From: Pseudorhodoplanes sinuspersici
GTDB taxonomy: Bacteria > Pseudomonadota > Alphaproteobacteria > Rhizobiales > Xanthobacteraceae
Assembly (NCBI RefSeq): GCF_002119765.1
Contig: NZ_CP021112.1
Span: 3,466,501-3,530,500 of the forward strand
Direction of reading: 5' to 3'
Length of the DNA: 64,000 nt
Shown here: one piece after another, positions 24,803-34,332 of the stretch
How the letters are laid out: every line of letters begins with the position of its first letter
Position numbering within the stretch: position 1 is the stretch's first letter
Position numbers and translations under genes: made by a program
The notes under the pieces: model-generated
What the model was told of the DNA's origin: nothing
The model's input: only the letters and a program-made list of their open reading frames with translations
Databases searched by the model: none

Positions 24803-26170
24803 CTAGCTCCGGCTGCCGGCGGCATGTGTTGCTGGCTTCGCATCGGAACGAAAAAACTGATTCTCGGGGCGTGGCAATCCCAGATGGTCGCGCAGCGTCG
24901 CACCACGATATTCCGTGCGGAAGATACCGCGGCGTTGCAATTCCGGCACGACCTTTTCCACGAAATCATCGAGGCCAGCCGGAAGATATGGAAAGTTCAC
25001 GGTGAAGCCGTCGCTGCCGCGTTGCTCAAGCCATTCCTGCATCTCGTCGGCGATCGTCCGCGGTGTGCCGACGAAGGCGAGGCCGGAATAGCCACCCAGC
25101 CGCTGCGCGAGTTGGCGGACGGTCATATTGGTCTTGCGTGCGAGATCGATCACATTCTGCCGGCTGGTTTTGCTGGCATTGCTTTCAGGAATCTCCGGCA
25201 AAGGTCCGTCCGGATCGAATTTCGATGCGTCATGACCGAGCGCGATCGACAACGACGCAAGGCCGCTGTCATAGTGAACGAGGCTGTCGAGCCTGGCGCG
25301 CTTGTCCTGCGCTTCCTGTACGCTGTCGGCGACGAGAACCATGGCGGCCGGAAGGATCTTCATGTGATCGGGATTGCGGCCGATCTTTTCCATGCGGCCT
25401 TTAACATCCGCGTAGAATTTTTGGCCGGCCGCGAGTGTGGATTGTGCGGTGAACACCGCTTCCGCTGTCTCAGCCGCAATCTGCCGGCCGGCATCCGACG
25501 CTCCGGCCTGAACGATCACCGGCCAGCCCTGGATCGGGCGTGCAATGTTAAGCGGCCCCCGCACGGAGAGATAATCTCCCTTGTGGTTGAGCACATGCAG
25601 CTTGTCCGGATCAAAGTAAATGCCGCTATCGACATCGCGGATAAAGGCGTCGTCGGCCCAGCTATCCCACAGACCCGTCACCACATCGAAGAACTCGCGC
25701 GCCCGCCGGTAGCGTTCGCCATGCTCCATGTGATCTTCAAGGCCGAAATTCAGCGCGGCATCGGGGTTTGAGGTGGTGACGAGATTCCAGCCGGCGCGCC
25801 CGCCGCTGATGTGATCGAGCGAGGCGAACTTTCGCGCGATGTGATAGGGCTGATCGAAGGTGGTCGATGCAGTCGCGACAAGTCCGATCCGCTCGGTCAC
25901 AGCGGCAAGGGCCGGTAACAGGGTCAGCGGATCGAACGATGTGACCGTGTGGCTGCGCTTGAGGCTGTCGATCGGCATATTCAGCACGGCCAGGTGATCG
26001 GCCATGAAGAAGGCGTCGAACTTCGCGCGCTCCAGGGTTTGCGCGAAGCGCTTCAGATGCGAGAAATTGAAATTGGCGTCGGGATAGGCACCGGGATAAC
26101 GCCACGCTCCGGTATGCAGGCTGACCGGGCGCATGAAGGCGCCGAGATGAAGTTGCCGCTTGGCTGCCAT
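24803..26170 (-). CDS. LLM-class FMN-dependent monooxygenase (NtaA/SnaA/DszA family)
   Basis: 455 residues from the ATG at 26168-26170, with GGAG eight bases upstream; the longer frame starts in non-coding sequence. Luciferase-like TIM-barrel motifs of this family: LHLGAFMRPVSLHTGAWRYP, YPDANFNFSHLKRFAQTLERAKFDAFFMADH, SGGRAGWNLVTTSNPDAALNFG, and YLSVRGPLNIARPIQGWPVIVQAGAS. It oxidises substrates such as aminopolycarboxylates, sulfones or N-heterocycles with FMNH2 and O2. The adjacent flavin reductase completes the pair. Confidence 0.9.
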   Translation of the reverse strand: MAAKRQLHLGAFMRPVSLHTGAWRYPGAYPDANFNFSHLKRFAQTLERAKFDAFFMADHLAVLNMPIDSLKRSHTVTSFDPLTLLPALAAVTERIGLVATASTTFDQPYHIARKFASLDHISGGRAGWNLVTTSNPDAALNFGLEDHMEHGERYRRAREFFDVVTGLWDSWADDAFIRDVDSGIYFDPDKLHVLNHKGDYLSVRGPLNIARPIQGWPVIVQAGASDAGRQIAAETAEAVFTAQSTLAAGQKFYADVKGRMEKIGRNPDHMKILPAAMVLVADSVQEAQDKRARLDSLVHYDSGLASLSIALGHDASKFDPDGPLPEIPESNASKTSRQNVIDLARKTNMTVRQLAQRLGGYSGLAFVGTPRTIADEMQEWLEQRGSDGFTVNFPYLPAGLDDFVEKVVPELQRRGIFRTEYRGATLRDHLGLPRPENQFFRSDAKPATHAAGSRS

Positions 26171-26276
26171 TGTCGGATCTCCAGAGATCCTACACATAGG
26201 CGCGCGCCGGCCATCACGACAAGGCGCCAAATATAATCCAGGTATGATGTCGAAGCGGGCCTGCGGGTCGTTTGCG

Positions 26277-26819
26277 TCAGGCGGGCGCGAATGCGGCGCC
26301 AGTTGTCAGGGCGCGCTTCATCGCGCCGAGCGAGATCGGCAGACCGTCGGCCGGCCCTTGCTGCCGTCCCAAAACGAGCACCTGACAATCCGACAGCCGT
26401 CGCAGATAGGCGATCTTCCATCGCGCCAGCCGCGATGCTGTCCACCCGGGCGTCGCCAGCAGAATGAGGTCCGACAGGTTATTGCGCGCCGCGCCGACGA
26501 TCCGCAATAGACCGCCTTCGCAAACAGCGGTCTGAAAACGGGCGGTGTTCCAGCGTGTCTTGCCGACGAGTTGAATGAGCGCGCTGCGTGTCTCATCCAG
26601 AACGGCGGCGTGGTGGAAGCCGTGCGCATAAGCAAGGTCGCCATCGGCGCCGCTAAGGAAGGGCGGACAAAGCGCCAGGAGCTGCAGCGAACACGAGGGA
26701 TGAATATGCGGACGAATGTCATCCAGGATCGCGGACAGCTCGCTGATCTCGGACGGCTTTACAGGAATAAGGATGCGCCGCGACCTTGAAATCAGCATTC
26801 GCTCGTCGAGATTGGCCAT
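26277..26819 (-). CDS. Divergent UspA-like protein
   Basis: 180 residues from the ATG at 26817-26819, placed eight bases after AAGGA; an ATG three codons upstream is possible. The pattern RRILIPVKPSE at the start, DLILLATPG in the middle and RLSDCQVLVLG at the end follows the universal stress protein fold, with weak conservation. The ATP-binding G-x2-G-x9-G-S/T motif is not recognisable (TPGWTASRLARWK), so it may not bind ATP. There is no clear operon partner. The call is tentative. Confidence 0.5.
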   Translation of the reverse strand: MANLDERMLISRSRRILIPVKPSEISELSAILDDIRPHIHPSCSLQLLALCPPFLSGADGDLAYAHGFHHAAVLDETRSALIQLVGKTRWNTARFQTAVCEGGLLRIVGAARNNLSDLILLATPGWTASRLARWKIAYLRRLSDCQVLVLGRQQGPADGLPISLGAMKRALTTGAAFAPA

Positions 26820-27201
26820 CGATCGCATCCTTGTTCGAATGGCGCGATCGTAGGAGCCAATCGCAACCGCTCAAGAATATTGATTGTGCGGTTGCAGCCG
26901 GTTTTTTGAGCGCGGCGATGATGGCGGCGGGCGCTTGATGTGGGCAAGCTGAGCCGTGCGCGGCGACGCCGCATCCGCGATGCGCGCGAAGCCTTAAAAG
27001 CCGCAAAGGAAGCCGCGAGACAGGTTCGCGCACAGGCGATCAGCATCGCAAGAGTTGTCTAATAAATAGGCAAAAATCATCCGTTGTATGCAATGACGCC
27101 GGGGGCATGCGCGATCGAGACGCTGAATCGGTCGGACATTCGTCTGCAATTCTAAAGTTGTTTCAAAAGCTTGCTTGTTTTTCACCAAGTAAAAGCGGGG
27201 C
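26820..27201. other. Intergenic region upstream of the sigma-54 promoter
   Basis: About 380 bases without a convincing gene. A short frame at 26940-27062 could code an Ala/Arg-rich helix of 40 residues (ending ISIARVV) but has only a GTG start and no ribosome site. The part after about 27060 is AT-richer than the surroundings, as expected for an upstream activating region. I found no convincing NtrC dyad here. Confidence 0.5.
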
Positions 27202-27216
27202 TGGCACAAGCCTTGC
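27202..27216 (+). promoter_or_regulatory. Sigma-54 (RpoN) promoter for the peptide-type ABC/amidohydrolase operon
   Basis: TGGCACAAGCCTTGC carries the -24 TGGCAC and -12 TTGC elements with the canonical five-base spacing. It lies 45 bases upstream of the binding-protein ATG, so the leader is short. Sigma-54 dependence fits nitrogen-limitation control of the downstream amidohydrolase genes. Confidence 0.72.
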
Positions 27217-27261
27217 GGGGAAGACTCCGAAGCCAAATGAAAAAAGGCACCGGAGGCTCTG

Positions 27262-28881
27262 ATGAATCGCCGCGAATTTCTGAAATCCACGACCGCTATT
27301 GCCGCGACAACGGCTGTATCGGCTCCCGCCGTCATGTCGTCCGCCAGCGCCCAGGCGCGCAACGAAACGCTTCTCGTCATCCGCGAAGAGGGGCCCAACA
27401 ATTTCGACATTCACGGCGTCGGCACCAACCGCCCCGGCTACGAAGTGTCGTGGAATTGCTACGACCGGTTGATGTCGCATGGCGTGAAAAAGTTTCCCGA
27501 CGGCAGCGACTCCTATGATCGCGACACCTTCACGCCCGAACTGGCCGAGGAATGGACCAAGGGCGACATGTCGATGACATTCAAGCTGCGCAAGGACGCC
27601 ACCTTCCACGACGGCACGCCGGTCACCGCCAAGGATGTCAAATGGTCCTTCGACCGCGCCGTGACCGTTGGCGGCTTCCCGACCTTTCAGATGAAGGCCG
27701 GCTCGCTGGAAAAGCCGGAGCAATTCGTCGCGGTCGACGACCACACCTTCCGCGTTGATTTCATTCGCAAGGACAAGCTCACGGTGCCCGATCTGGCCGT
27801 CGTGGTGCCTGGCGTCTACAATTCCGAGCTGATCAAGAAGCACGCCACCGAAAAGGACCCCTGGGGTCTCGAATACACCAAGACCAACACCGCCGGCGGC
27901 GGTGCCTACAAGGTGACCCGCTTTCAGGCAGGCAGTGAAGTCGTTTATGAGCGCCACGACAATTGGAAGAGCGGAAAGCTGCCGCAGATCAGGCGCGTCA
28001 TCTGGCGCGTCGTTCCGTCGGCGGGTAACCGGCGCGCATTGATCGAACGCGGTGACGCCGATCTGTCCTTCGACATGCCGAACAAGGATTTTGCGGAGTT
28101 GAAGCAGGCCGGGAAACTGCAGATGGTGTCGTCACCGGTTGGCAATGCCTGCTGGTATCTTGGCATGAACTGCAAGAACCCACCCTTCAACAACATGAAG
28201 GTCAGGCAGGCGGTGGCCTATGCCATTCCGTACCAGAAGATCCTGGATGCGGTGATGTATGGCGTCGCCAATCCGCTCTACGGGGCGAAGTCCAATACCG
28301 TCTCCACCACCGCCTGGCCGCAGCCGCATGGCTATTCGGCCGATATCGCCAAGGCCAAGGCGCTGATGGCTGAAGCCGGCATGGCAAACGGTTTCGAGAC
28401 AACGTTGTCCTTCAATGTCGGCGAAGGTGTGGTCAGCGAACCGCTGGCAATCCTGGTGCAGGAAAGTCTGGCGCAGATCGGCATCAAGACGACGATCAAC
28501 AAGATCACCGGCGCCAACTTCCGCAACGAGTTGCTGAAGAAAGAACTGCCGATGATCATCAATGTCTTCGGCGGCTGGCTCGACTATCCGGAATATTTCT
28601 TCTTCTGGTGCTATCACGGCCAGAACGCCGTCTTCAACACCATGTCCTATCAGGACAAGGACATGGACGCGCTCATCGACGGTGCGCGCAAGGCCGCTGC
28701 CGAAGGCGACAATGCGACTTACGAAAAGGACGTGAAGGGCTTCATCGACAAGGCTTTTGCCGAGGTGCCCCGCATCCCGCTGTTCCAGCCTTATCTCAAC
28801 GTCGCGATGCAGAAGAACGTGTCCGGCTATCGCTACTGGTTCCATCGTCAGCTCGATTATCGAACGCTCGCCAAAGCATAA
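27262..28881 (+). CDS. Peptide/nickel-type ABC importer binding protein (SBP family 5)
   Basis: 539 residues, the usual length of DppA/OppA-type proteins. A Tat-like signal peptide begins MNRREFLKSTTAIAATTAVSAPAV and ends at ASAQA, so export in a folded state is likely. Family landmarks: LAEEWTKGDMSMTFKLRKDATFHDGTPVTAKDVKWSFDRA and AKALMAEAGMANGFETTLSFN. It is the first gene after the sigma-54 promoter. The downstream amidohydrolases suggest the ligand is a ureide or amide rather than a peptide, but this is inference. Confidence 0.9.
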   Translation: MNRREFLKSTTAIAATTAVSAPAVMSSASAQARNETLLVIREEGPNNFDIHGVGTNRPGYEVSWNCYDRLMSHGVKKFPDGSDSYDRDTFTPELAEEWTKGDMSMTFKLRKDATFHDGTPVTAKDVKWSFDRAVTVGGFPTFQMKAGSLEKPEQFVAVDDHTFRVDFIRKDKLTVPDLAVVVPGVYNSELIKKHATEKDPWGLEYTKTNTAGGGAYKVTRFQAGSEVVYERHDNWKSGKLPQIRRVIWRVVPSAGNRRALIERGDADLSFDMPNKDFAELKQAGKLQMVSSPVGNACWYLGMNCKNPPFNNMKVRQAVAYAIPYQKILDAVMYGVANPLYGAKSNTVSTTAWPQPHGYSADIAKAKALMAEAGMANGFETTLSFNVGEGVVSEPLAILVQESLAQIGIKTTINKITGANFRNELLKKELPMIINVFGGWLDYPEYFFFWCYHGQNAVFNTMSYQDKDMDALIDGARKAAAEGDNATYEKDVKGFIDKAFAEVPRIPLFQPYLNVAMQKNVSGYRYWFHRQLDYRTLAKA

Positions 28882-28897
28882 CAGCAACGGAAGGGAG

Positions 28898-28913
28898 GGC
28901 GCTCTGCAGCGCC
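28898..28913 (+). other. Stem-loop between binding-protein and permease genes
   Basis: GGCGCT (28898-28903)/AGCGCC (28908-28913) with a CTGC loop, 16 bases after the binding-protein stop and followed by a pyrimidine-rich stretch. It is placed like the stem-loops after the other three binding-protein genes in this window. Confidence 0.5.
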
Positions 28914-28936
28914 TTCTCTTCCGACGGAGGACGGCG

Positions 28937-29950
28937 ATGTTGCGGCAGATCGGCAAACGGCTTTCGATTGCAATCCCGAGCGTGATCGGGGTCATTATCG
29001 TCACGTTTCTTCTGACGCGTGTGCTGCCGGGCGATCCGGCGGTCTATTTTGCGGGGCCGGCCGCGACGCCGCAGGCGATCGAGGAAATCCGTAAATCTCT
29101 CGGCCTCGACAAGTCGATGCCCGAGCAGTTCGTGCGTTATGTGAAGGATCTGAGCACGGGCAATTTCGGGAACTCACTGACGACCGGACAGTCGGTGGCA
29201 AGCGACATTGCATCGCGATTGCCGGCTTCGGCGGAGTTAACCTTGCTCGGCCTCCTCATCTCGATCCTGATTGCGGTGCCGCTCGGCATCGTGGCGGCGG
29301 TGAAGCAGGGCTCGGTCATCGATCATGCCTGCCGTATCGTCGCGACAGCCGGCGTGTCGCTGCCTGTGTTCTTCACCGGCCTGATCCTGGTCTACGTTTT
29401 CTATTTCAGGCTCGGCTGGTCTCCGGCGCCGCTCGGGCGGCTGGACATCTTCTATTCGGCGCCGCCGCATGTCACCGGCTTCTATTTGATCGACAGTCTT
29501 CTTGCGGGCCAGTTCGAAACCTTCCGCGCTGCGCTGTCGCAGCTCATCCTGCCCGCTGCAACGCTCGCGATATTTTCCCTTGCGCCGATCACGCGCATGA
29601 CCCGTGCCTCGATGCTGGCAGTGCTGGCCTCCGACTTCGTGCGCACGGCCCGCGCCAGCGGTTTATCGCCGCGCGCGGTCATTATCACCTACGCGTTCCG
29701 CAACGCCATGCTGCCGGTGATCACGACACTCGGCATGGTGTTCTCGTTCCTGCTTGGCGCCAATGTGCTGGTCGAAAAAGTATTCGCCTGGCCGGGCATC
29801 GGCTCTTACGCCATCGAAGCCCTGATCGCATCCGACTTTGCGCCGGTGCAGGGCTTCGTGCTGACGATGGCGATCATGTACGTCCTGCTCAACCTGATGA
29901 TCGACATGCTCTACGGCGTGATCGACCCGCGCGTGAGGCTTGAAGGATGA
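28937..29950 (+). CDS. Peptide-type ABC importer permease (DppB-like)
   Basis: 337 residues from the ATG at 28937, preceded by ACGGAGGACGGCG; the longer upstream frame overlaps the binding-protein gene and is spurious. Typical DppB start (MLRQIGKRLSIAIPSVIGVIIVTFLLTRVLPGDPA), about six membrane helices and the permease loop near RASGLSPRAVIITYAFRNAMLP. It forms the channel with the DppC-like protein, whose gene overlaps by four bases. Confidence 0.9.
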   Translation: MLRQIGKRLSIAIPSVIGVIIVTFLLTRVLPGDPAVYFAGPAATPQAIEEIRKSLGLDKSMPEQFVRYVKDLSTGNFGNSLTTGQSVASDIASRLPASAELTLLGLLISILIAVPLGIVAAVKQGSVIDHACRIVATAGVSLPVFFTGLILVYVFYFRLGWSPAPLGRLDIFYSAPPHVTGFYLIDSLLAGQFETFRAALSQLILPAATLAIFSLAPITRMTRASMLAVLASDFVRTARASGLSPRAVIITYAFRNAMLPVITTLGMVFSFLLGANVLVEKVFAWPGIGSYAIEALIASDFAPVQGFVLTMAIMYVLLNLMIDMLYGVIDPRVRLEG

Positions 29951-30903
29951 ACAGCCGTCCCGACCTCGAATCCGCCCATATCGCAGCCACCGATACGCCG
30001 GCCATTGCCGTAGCGACGGCTTCGGCAGCGTCCGCGCTTCCGGTTGCTGCACCCAAACAGACCTCGATTTTCGCGCATGCGCGTTATGTCATCGCCGAAA
30101 ATCCGGTCACCGGCATTGCCTTCGGCCTGTTTCACCTGATCGCCGTCTGCGCGATTTTCGGGCCTTGGATCGCGCCTTACGATCCGCTGGCCAGCAACAC
30201 GATGTCGGCGTTGCAGGCGCCGTCGGCGCAACACTGGTTCGGCACCGATCAGCTCGGCCGCGATATTCTGAGCCGCGTCATCGTTGCGGCGCGGCTGGAT
30301 ATGGCGATCGCCGTCTCCTCGGTGGCGCTCGTCTTCGCGCTTGGCGGACTATCAGGCACGGCGGCCGGTTTCTTCGGTGGTTGGACCGATCGCATCGTCG
30401 GCCGCATCGCCGATACCATCATGGCATTTCCGCTCTTCGTGCTGGCGATGGGCATTGTCGCTGCGCTCGGCAATACCGTCACCAATATCGTCATCGCCAC
30501 CGCGATCATCAATTATCCGCTCTATGCCCGCGTCGCGCGCGCCGAAGCCAATGTGCGCCGCGATGCCGGTTTCGTGCAGGCGGCACGGCTGTCCGGCAAT
30601 GGCGAATTCCGCATCATGATGACGCAGATCCTGCCGAACATCATGCCGATCATGGTGGTGCAGATGTCGCTGACCATGGGCTATGCCATCCTTAATGCCG
30701 CGGGCCTGTCCTTCATCGGTCTTGGCGTGCGTCCGCCGACGCCGGAATGGGGCATCATGGTCGCGGAAGGGGCGGGCTTCATCGTCTCCGGCGAATGGTG
30801 GATCGCGTTCTTCCCTGGCGCCGCGCTGATGCTGGCGGTGTTCTGCTTCAATCTTCTGGGCGATGGATTGCGCGATATCGTCGACCCGCAGCGGCGCACG
30901 TGA
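29947..30903 (+). CDS. Peptide-type ABC importer permease (DppC-like)
   Basis: 318 residues. A cytosolic N-terminal stretch rich in Ala precedes the first helix; then the conserved PYDPLASNTMSALQAPSAQHWFGTDQLGRDILSRVI and the EAA loop (EANVRRDAGFVQAARLSGNGEFRIMMTQILPNI). It overlaps the DppB-like gene at ATGA. A palindromic repeat (30930-30988) separates it from the ATPase gene. Confidence 0.9.
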   Translation: MNSRPDLESAHIAATDTPAIAVATASAASALPVAAPKQTSIFAHARYVIAENPVTGIAFGLFHLIAVCAIFGPWIAPYDPLASNTMSALQAPSAQHWFGTDQLGRDILSRVIVAARLDMAIAVSSVALVFALGGLSGTAAGFFGGWTDRIVGRIADTIMAFPLFVLAMGIVAALGNTVTNIVIATAIINYPLYARVARAEANVRRDAGFVQAARLSGNGEFRIMMTQILPNIMPIMVVQMSLTMGYAILNAAGLSFIGLGVRPPTPEWGIMVAEGAGFIVSGEWWIAFFPGAALMLAVFCFNLLGDGLRDIVDPQRRT

Positions 30904-30929
30904 CATGGCACCAGTGTTTTTGTCCGTTC

Positions 30930-30988
30930 GTCCCCGCGAAGGCGGGGACCCAGAGTCAAGAAGACTGGATTCCCGCCTTCGCGGGAAT
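30930..30988. repeat. Palindromic double-hairpin repeat
   Basis: GTCCCCGC (30930-30937)/GCGGGGAC (30942-30949) and ATTCCCGC (30969-30976)/GCGGGAAT (30981-30988). Same design and similar sequence as the copy inside the E2 gene at 5949-6008, but here it sits between two genes of one operon. Confidence 0.85.
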
Positions 30989-31029
30989 GAGCGGCGAGTT
31001 GAAAGCGCCAATCATCTGAGGAGTGCCCG

Positions 31030-32733
31030 ATGACTGCGGCGACATTGCTCGATGTGCAGGACCTCACCGTCGAATTTATGACCCGGCGGGGCATCGTCAA
31101 GGCGGTGCAGCATGTGAATGTCCAGGTTGCCAAGGGCGAAACTGTCGGCATCGTTGGCGAATCCGGCTCCGGTAAATCCGTCACCTCCTATGCGGTGATG
31201 CGCATTCTCGATAGGGCCGGCAGGATCGCCGATGGCGCGATTACCTTCTCCAGCATCGATGTGCGCGATGCACCGGAAAGCGAAATGCGCGATCTGCGCG
31301 GCCGCGAAATCTCGATGATCTTCCAGAATCCGCGTGCGGCTCTGAACCCGATCCGGAAAGTGGGACATCAGATCGAGGACGTGTTGCTGCAACATGTGCA
31401 GGCACAGCCCTCCGACAAGAAACAGAAGGCGATCGAAGCGCTGAAAAGGGTTCGCATCGCGCGGCCTGAGGAGCGCTATCACGCCTATCCATTCGAGTTG
31501 TCCGGCGGGATGTGCCAGCGTGTGGTGATCGCGCTGGCGCTGGCCTGTCAGCCGCAACTCCTCATCGCCGACGAGCCGACGACCGGTCTCGATGTGACGA
31601 CGCAGAAAGCTGTCATGGACCTCGTGGTCGAACTGACACGCGAGCGCGGCATGTCGACCATTCTCATCACCCACGATCTGGGCCTTGCTGCTGCCTATTG
31701 CGACCGTGTGGTGGTGATGGAAAAGGGCAAGGTGGTGGAGACGGCCGCTTCGGCGACGATCTTCAAGTCGCCGCAGCACGCCTATACACGCAAGCTGATG
31801 CGGGCGACGCCGCGCCTCGGCGTGTCCTTGCGCGACCTTTTGCCCGAAGACGCAACGGCAACGCCGTCGGCATTGCCGCCGCCTGAGGAAAATTTCGACA
31901 AGACGCCGCTGCTGGTTGTCTCCAATCTGGTGAAGGAATATCCGCGGCAGGGCGCGTCATCGACGCTTGCGAATTTCTTCCGCAAGAAGGATCAGCTGCC
32001 GCTCGCCGAGACATTCAAGGCTGTCGACGGCATCTCGTTCGAGATTAAACGTGGCGAGAGTGTCGGCCTTGTCGGCGAATCCGGCTGCGGCAAGTCGACG
32101 ACCTCGATGATGATCATGCGCCTGCTCGACCCGACATCGGGCATGGTGACGTTCGACGGGGAGGATATCGGCGCCATTCCGGCAAAGGAATTCGCTAGGT
32201 CGCCGATGCGCAAGCGCATCCAGATGGTATTTCAGGATCCGACCGACTCGCTCAATCCGCGCTTCACGGCGGCGCGCGCCATCGCCGATCCGATCATGCG
32301 CATGAGCGACATCAGGGGCCGCGATGCCGTGCGTGCCCGTTGCGAGGAACTGGCACGGCAGGTCGGTTTGCCGGTCGAACTGCTCGATCGCTTCCCGCAT
32401 CAATTGTCCGGCGGGCAGAAGGCCCGCGTCGGCATCGCGCGGGCGATCGCGTTGTCGCCCGAGCTCGTGATCCTCGACGAACCGACCGCCGCGCTCGACG
32501 TGTCGGTGCAGGCGGTGGTGCTCAATCTGCTGGAGGACCTGAAACACTCGCTCGGCATGAGCTACCTGTTCGTATCGCACGACCTCAATGTGGTGCGGCT
32601 CCTATGCGACCGCGTGATTGTGATGCGCAGCGGCAAGATCGTGGAAGAAGGGACGGCGCAACGCGTGATGGATGCGCCGCAATCCGATTACACGAAAGAG
32701 CTTTTGTCTGCTATTCCACATCCCCCGTTGTGA
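31030..32733 (+). CDS. Peptide-type ABC importer ATPase, two fused nucleotide-binding domains (GsiA/DppDF-like)
   Basis: 567 residues containing two full ATPases. The first has Walker A GESGSGKS at 43-50, signature LSGGMCQRV and Walker B LLIADEPTTGLD. The second has GESGCGKST, LSGGQKARVGIARAI and LVILDEPTAALD. Each ends in the oligopeptide-type C-terminal extension (SPQHAYTRKLMRATPR; APQSDYTKELLSAIPHP). The fusion replaces separate DppD and DppF. It energises the permease pair encoded upstream. Confidence 0.92.
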   Translation: MTAATLLDVQDLTVEFMTRRGIVKAVQHVNVQVAKGETVGIVGESGSGKSVTSYAVMRILDRAGRIADGAITFSSIDVRDAPESEMRDLRGREISMIFQNPRAALNPIRKVGHQIEDVLLQHVQAQPSDKKQKAIEALKRVRIARPEERYHAYPFELSGGMCQRVVIALALACQPQLLIADEPTTGLDVTTQKAVMDLVVELTRERGMSTILITHDLGLAAAYCDRVVVMEKGKVVETAASATIFKSPQHAYTRKLMRATPRLGVSLRDLLPEDATATPSALPPPEENFDKTPLLVVSNLVKEYPRQGASSTLANFFRKKDQLPLAETFKAVDGISFEIKRGESVGLVGESGCGKSTTSMMIMRLLDPTSGMVTFDGEDIGAIPAKEFARSPMRKRIQMVFQDPTDSLNPRFTAARAIADPIMRMSDIRGRDAVRARCEELARQVGLPVELLDRFPHQLSGGQKARVGIARAIALSPELVILDEPTAALDVSVQAVVLNLLEDLKHSLGMSYLFVSHDLNVVRLLCDRVIVMRSGKIVEEGTAQRVMDAPQSDYTKELLSAIPHPPL

Positions 32734-32741
32734 GGATTGAG

Positions 32742-32927
32742 ATGACAGAGCACGACCCGTTGGACGCATGGATTGTGGCCTCGGCCGAACTGATGAAACT
32801 GCCGCTCGATCCGGCCTGGCTGCCGGCCGTGCGCCAGAATGTCGAAGTGACGTTCCGGCTTGCCGCTCAGTTTGACGAATTCCCGCTGCCGGATGATGCA
32901 GAGCCGGCCCCGGTTTTTGGGACCTGA
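32742..32927 (+). CDS. DUF4089 small protein, AtzG/HpxX-like
   Basis: 61 residues from the ATG at 32742, eight bases after GAGG. The sequence MTEHDPLDAWIVASAELMKLPLDPAWLPAVRQNVEVTFRLAAQFDEFPLPDDAEPAPVF matches the short helical proteins that accompany AtzE-family amidohydrolases (AtzG in cyanurate breakdown, HpxX in purine/oxalurate use). AtzG forms a complex with AtzE resembling GatC with GatA. Its stop is one base before the amidohydrolase ATG, so coupling is tight. Confidence 0.8.
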   Translation: MTEHDPLDAWIVASAELMKLPLDPAWLPAVRQNVEVTFRLAAQFDEFPLPDDAEPAPVFGT

Positions 32928-32928
32928 C

Positions 32929-34323
32929 ATGACGGACCTGAGTTTTGCCAAAGGCTGTGAAATCGCTAAGGCCGTCTCAAAGGGAGACGTGTCGGCGCAA
33001 ACGGTGGTCGAAGCCGCGCTGACGGCCATCCAGACACGCAACCAGACCTTGAATGCCTTCACCGATGTCACCGCAGAGCGCGCGATTGCGCGCGCCAAGA
33101 CGCTCGATGCCGACCGCGCCGCGGGCAAGCCATTGGGTCCGCTCGCTGGTGTGCCGTTCGCGGTCAAGAACCTGTTCGATGTCGAAGGCCTGCCGACGCG
33201 CGCGGGCTCGAAGATCAATCGCGACTTGTCTCCTGCAAGCCACGACTCGCCGCTGATTGAGAAATTGGAAGCCGCAGGCGCCATTCTGGTCGGCGCGCTC
33301 AATATGGGCGAATACGCCTACGACTTCACCGGCGAGAACATCCACGATGGGCCCTCGCGCAATCCGCATGATGTGACGCGGATGACCGGCGGCTCGTCGG
33401 GCGGTTCGGGCGGCGCGGTGGCCGGTGGTCTTGTGCCGCTGGCGCTCGGCTCCGACACCAATGGCTCCATTCGCGTGCCGGCATCGTTGTGCGGCATCTT
33501 TGGATTGAAGCCGACCTATGGCCGGCTGTCGCGGGCGCGCAGCTTTCCGTTCGTTGGCAGCTTCGATCATCTCGGGCCATTCGCGCGCTGCACGCGCGAT
33601 CTCGCGCTCGCCTATGACGCGATGCAGGGCCACGATCCGGACGATCCCGTCAGCACGACACGGCCGCAGGAGGCAGCCTTGCCGCAGCTTGCGCGCGGTC
33701 TCGATGGTTTACGCATTGCGGTGGCCGGTGGTTATTTCCGCAAGCAGGGATTTCCGGAAGCCTATCAGGCGCTCGATCACGTCGCGAAAGCGCTGAATGT
33801 CAGCCGCGAGGTCGAGTTGCCGGAAGCGCATCGTGCCCGCGCCGCCGCTTACGTTATCACGACAACAGAAGGCGCCGCGTTGCATCTCGATCGGCTGCGC
33901 GCCCGGCCGAACGATTTCGATCCCGCCGTGCGCGATCGTCTCTTGGCCGGCGCGATGATCCCATCGTCGCTGGTGGTGAAGGCGCAGAAATTCCGCCGCT
34001 GGTATCGCGAACAGGTGTTGGCCTTGTTCAAGGGTGTCGATGCCATTATTGCGCCAGCGACACCCTGCACAGCGCCATCGATCGGTCAGCAGACGTTCAC
34101 GCTCGACGGTGTGGAGATGCCGGTGCGCGCCAATCTCGGCATCTACACGCAGCCGATCTCGTTCATCGGTTTGCCTGTGGTGGCGGTGCCGGTGCCGTTG
34201 AAGCCGCTGCCGATCGGCGTGCAGATCATCGCCGCGCCGTGGAAGGAGGATGTCGCTTTGCGCATCGCATACGCATTGGAGGAACAGGGCGCGGTGTTGG
34301 CGCCGCGGCCGCCTTTGAATTAG
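32929..34323 (+). CDS. AtzE/HpxY-family amidohydrolase (amidase signature)
   Basis: 464 residues with the amidase-signature triad: Lys80 (AVKNLFDVEG), cis-Ser156 (MTGGSSGGSGG) and nucleophile Ser180 (DTNGSIRVPAS), with the normal 24-residue Ser-Ser spacing. The family includes 1-carboxybiuret hydrolase AtzE and the oxalurate amidohydrolase candidate HpxY. With the AtzG-like and HpxZ-like neighbours and the allophanate hydrolase gene close by, it probably cleaves a ureido/biuret-type amide to feed allophanate or urea nitrogen. The exact substrate remains open. Confidence 0.87.
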   Translation: MTDLSFAKGCEIAKAVSKGDVSAQTVVEAALTAIQTRNQTLNAFTDVTAERAIARAKTLDADRAAGKPLGPLAGVPFAVKNLFDVEGLPTRAGSKINRDLSPASHDSPLIEKLEAAGAILVGALNMGEYAYDFTGENIHDGPSRNPHDVTRMTGGSSGGSGGAVAGGLVPLALGSDTNGSIRVPASLCGIFGLKPTYGRLSRARSFPFVGSFDHLGPFARCTRDLALAYDAMQGHDPDDPVSTTRPQEAALPQLARGLDGLRIAVAGGYFRKQGFPEAYQALDHVAKALNVSREVELPEAHRARAAAYVITTTEGAALHLDRLRARPNDFDPAVRDRLLAGAMIPSSLVVKAQKFRRWYREQVLALFKGVDAIIAPATPCTAPSIGQQTFTLDGVEMPVRANLGIYTQPISFIGLPVVAVPVPLKPLPIGVQIIAAPWKEDVALRIAYALEEQGAVLAPRPPLN

Positions 34324-34332
34324 AAACTTTCT

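Noticed and set aside
24803-26170. LLM monooxygenase and flavin reductase read as a Rut (uracil) pathway.
   Set aside because: The large protein follows the NtaA/SnaA/DszA pattern rather than RutA, and no RutB, RutC or RutD gene is adjacent; the Rid gene at 17652 is in another operon.
26940-27062. Small frame coding an Ala/Arg-rich 40-residue peptide (GTG start, end ISIARVV).
   Set aside because: No ribosome site, no known relative, and it is short enough to occur by chance in GC-rich DNA. Mentioned only in the intergenic entry.
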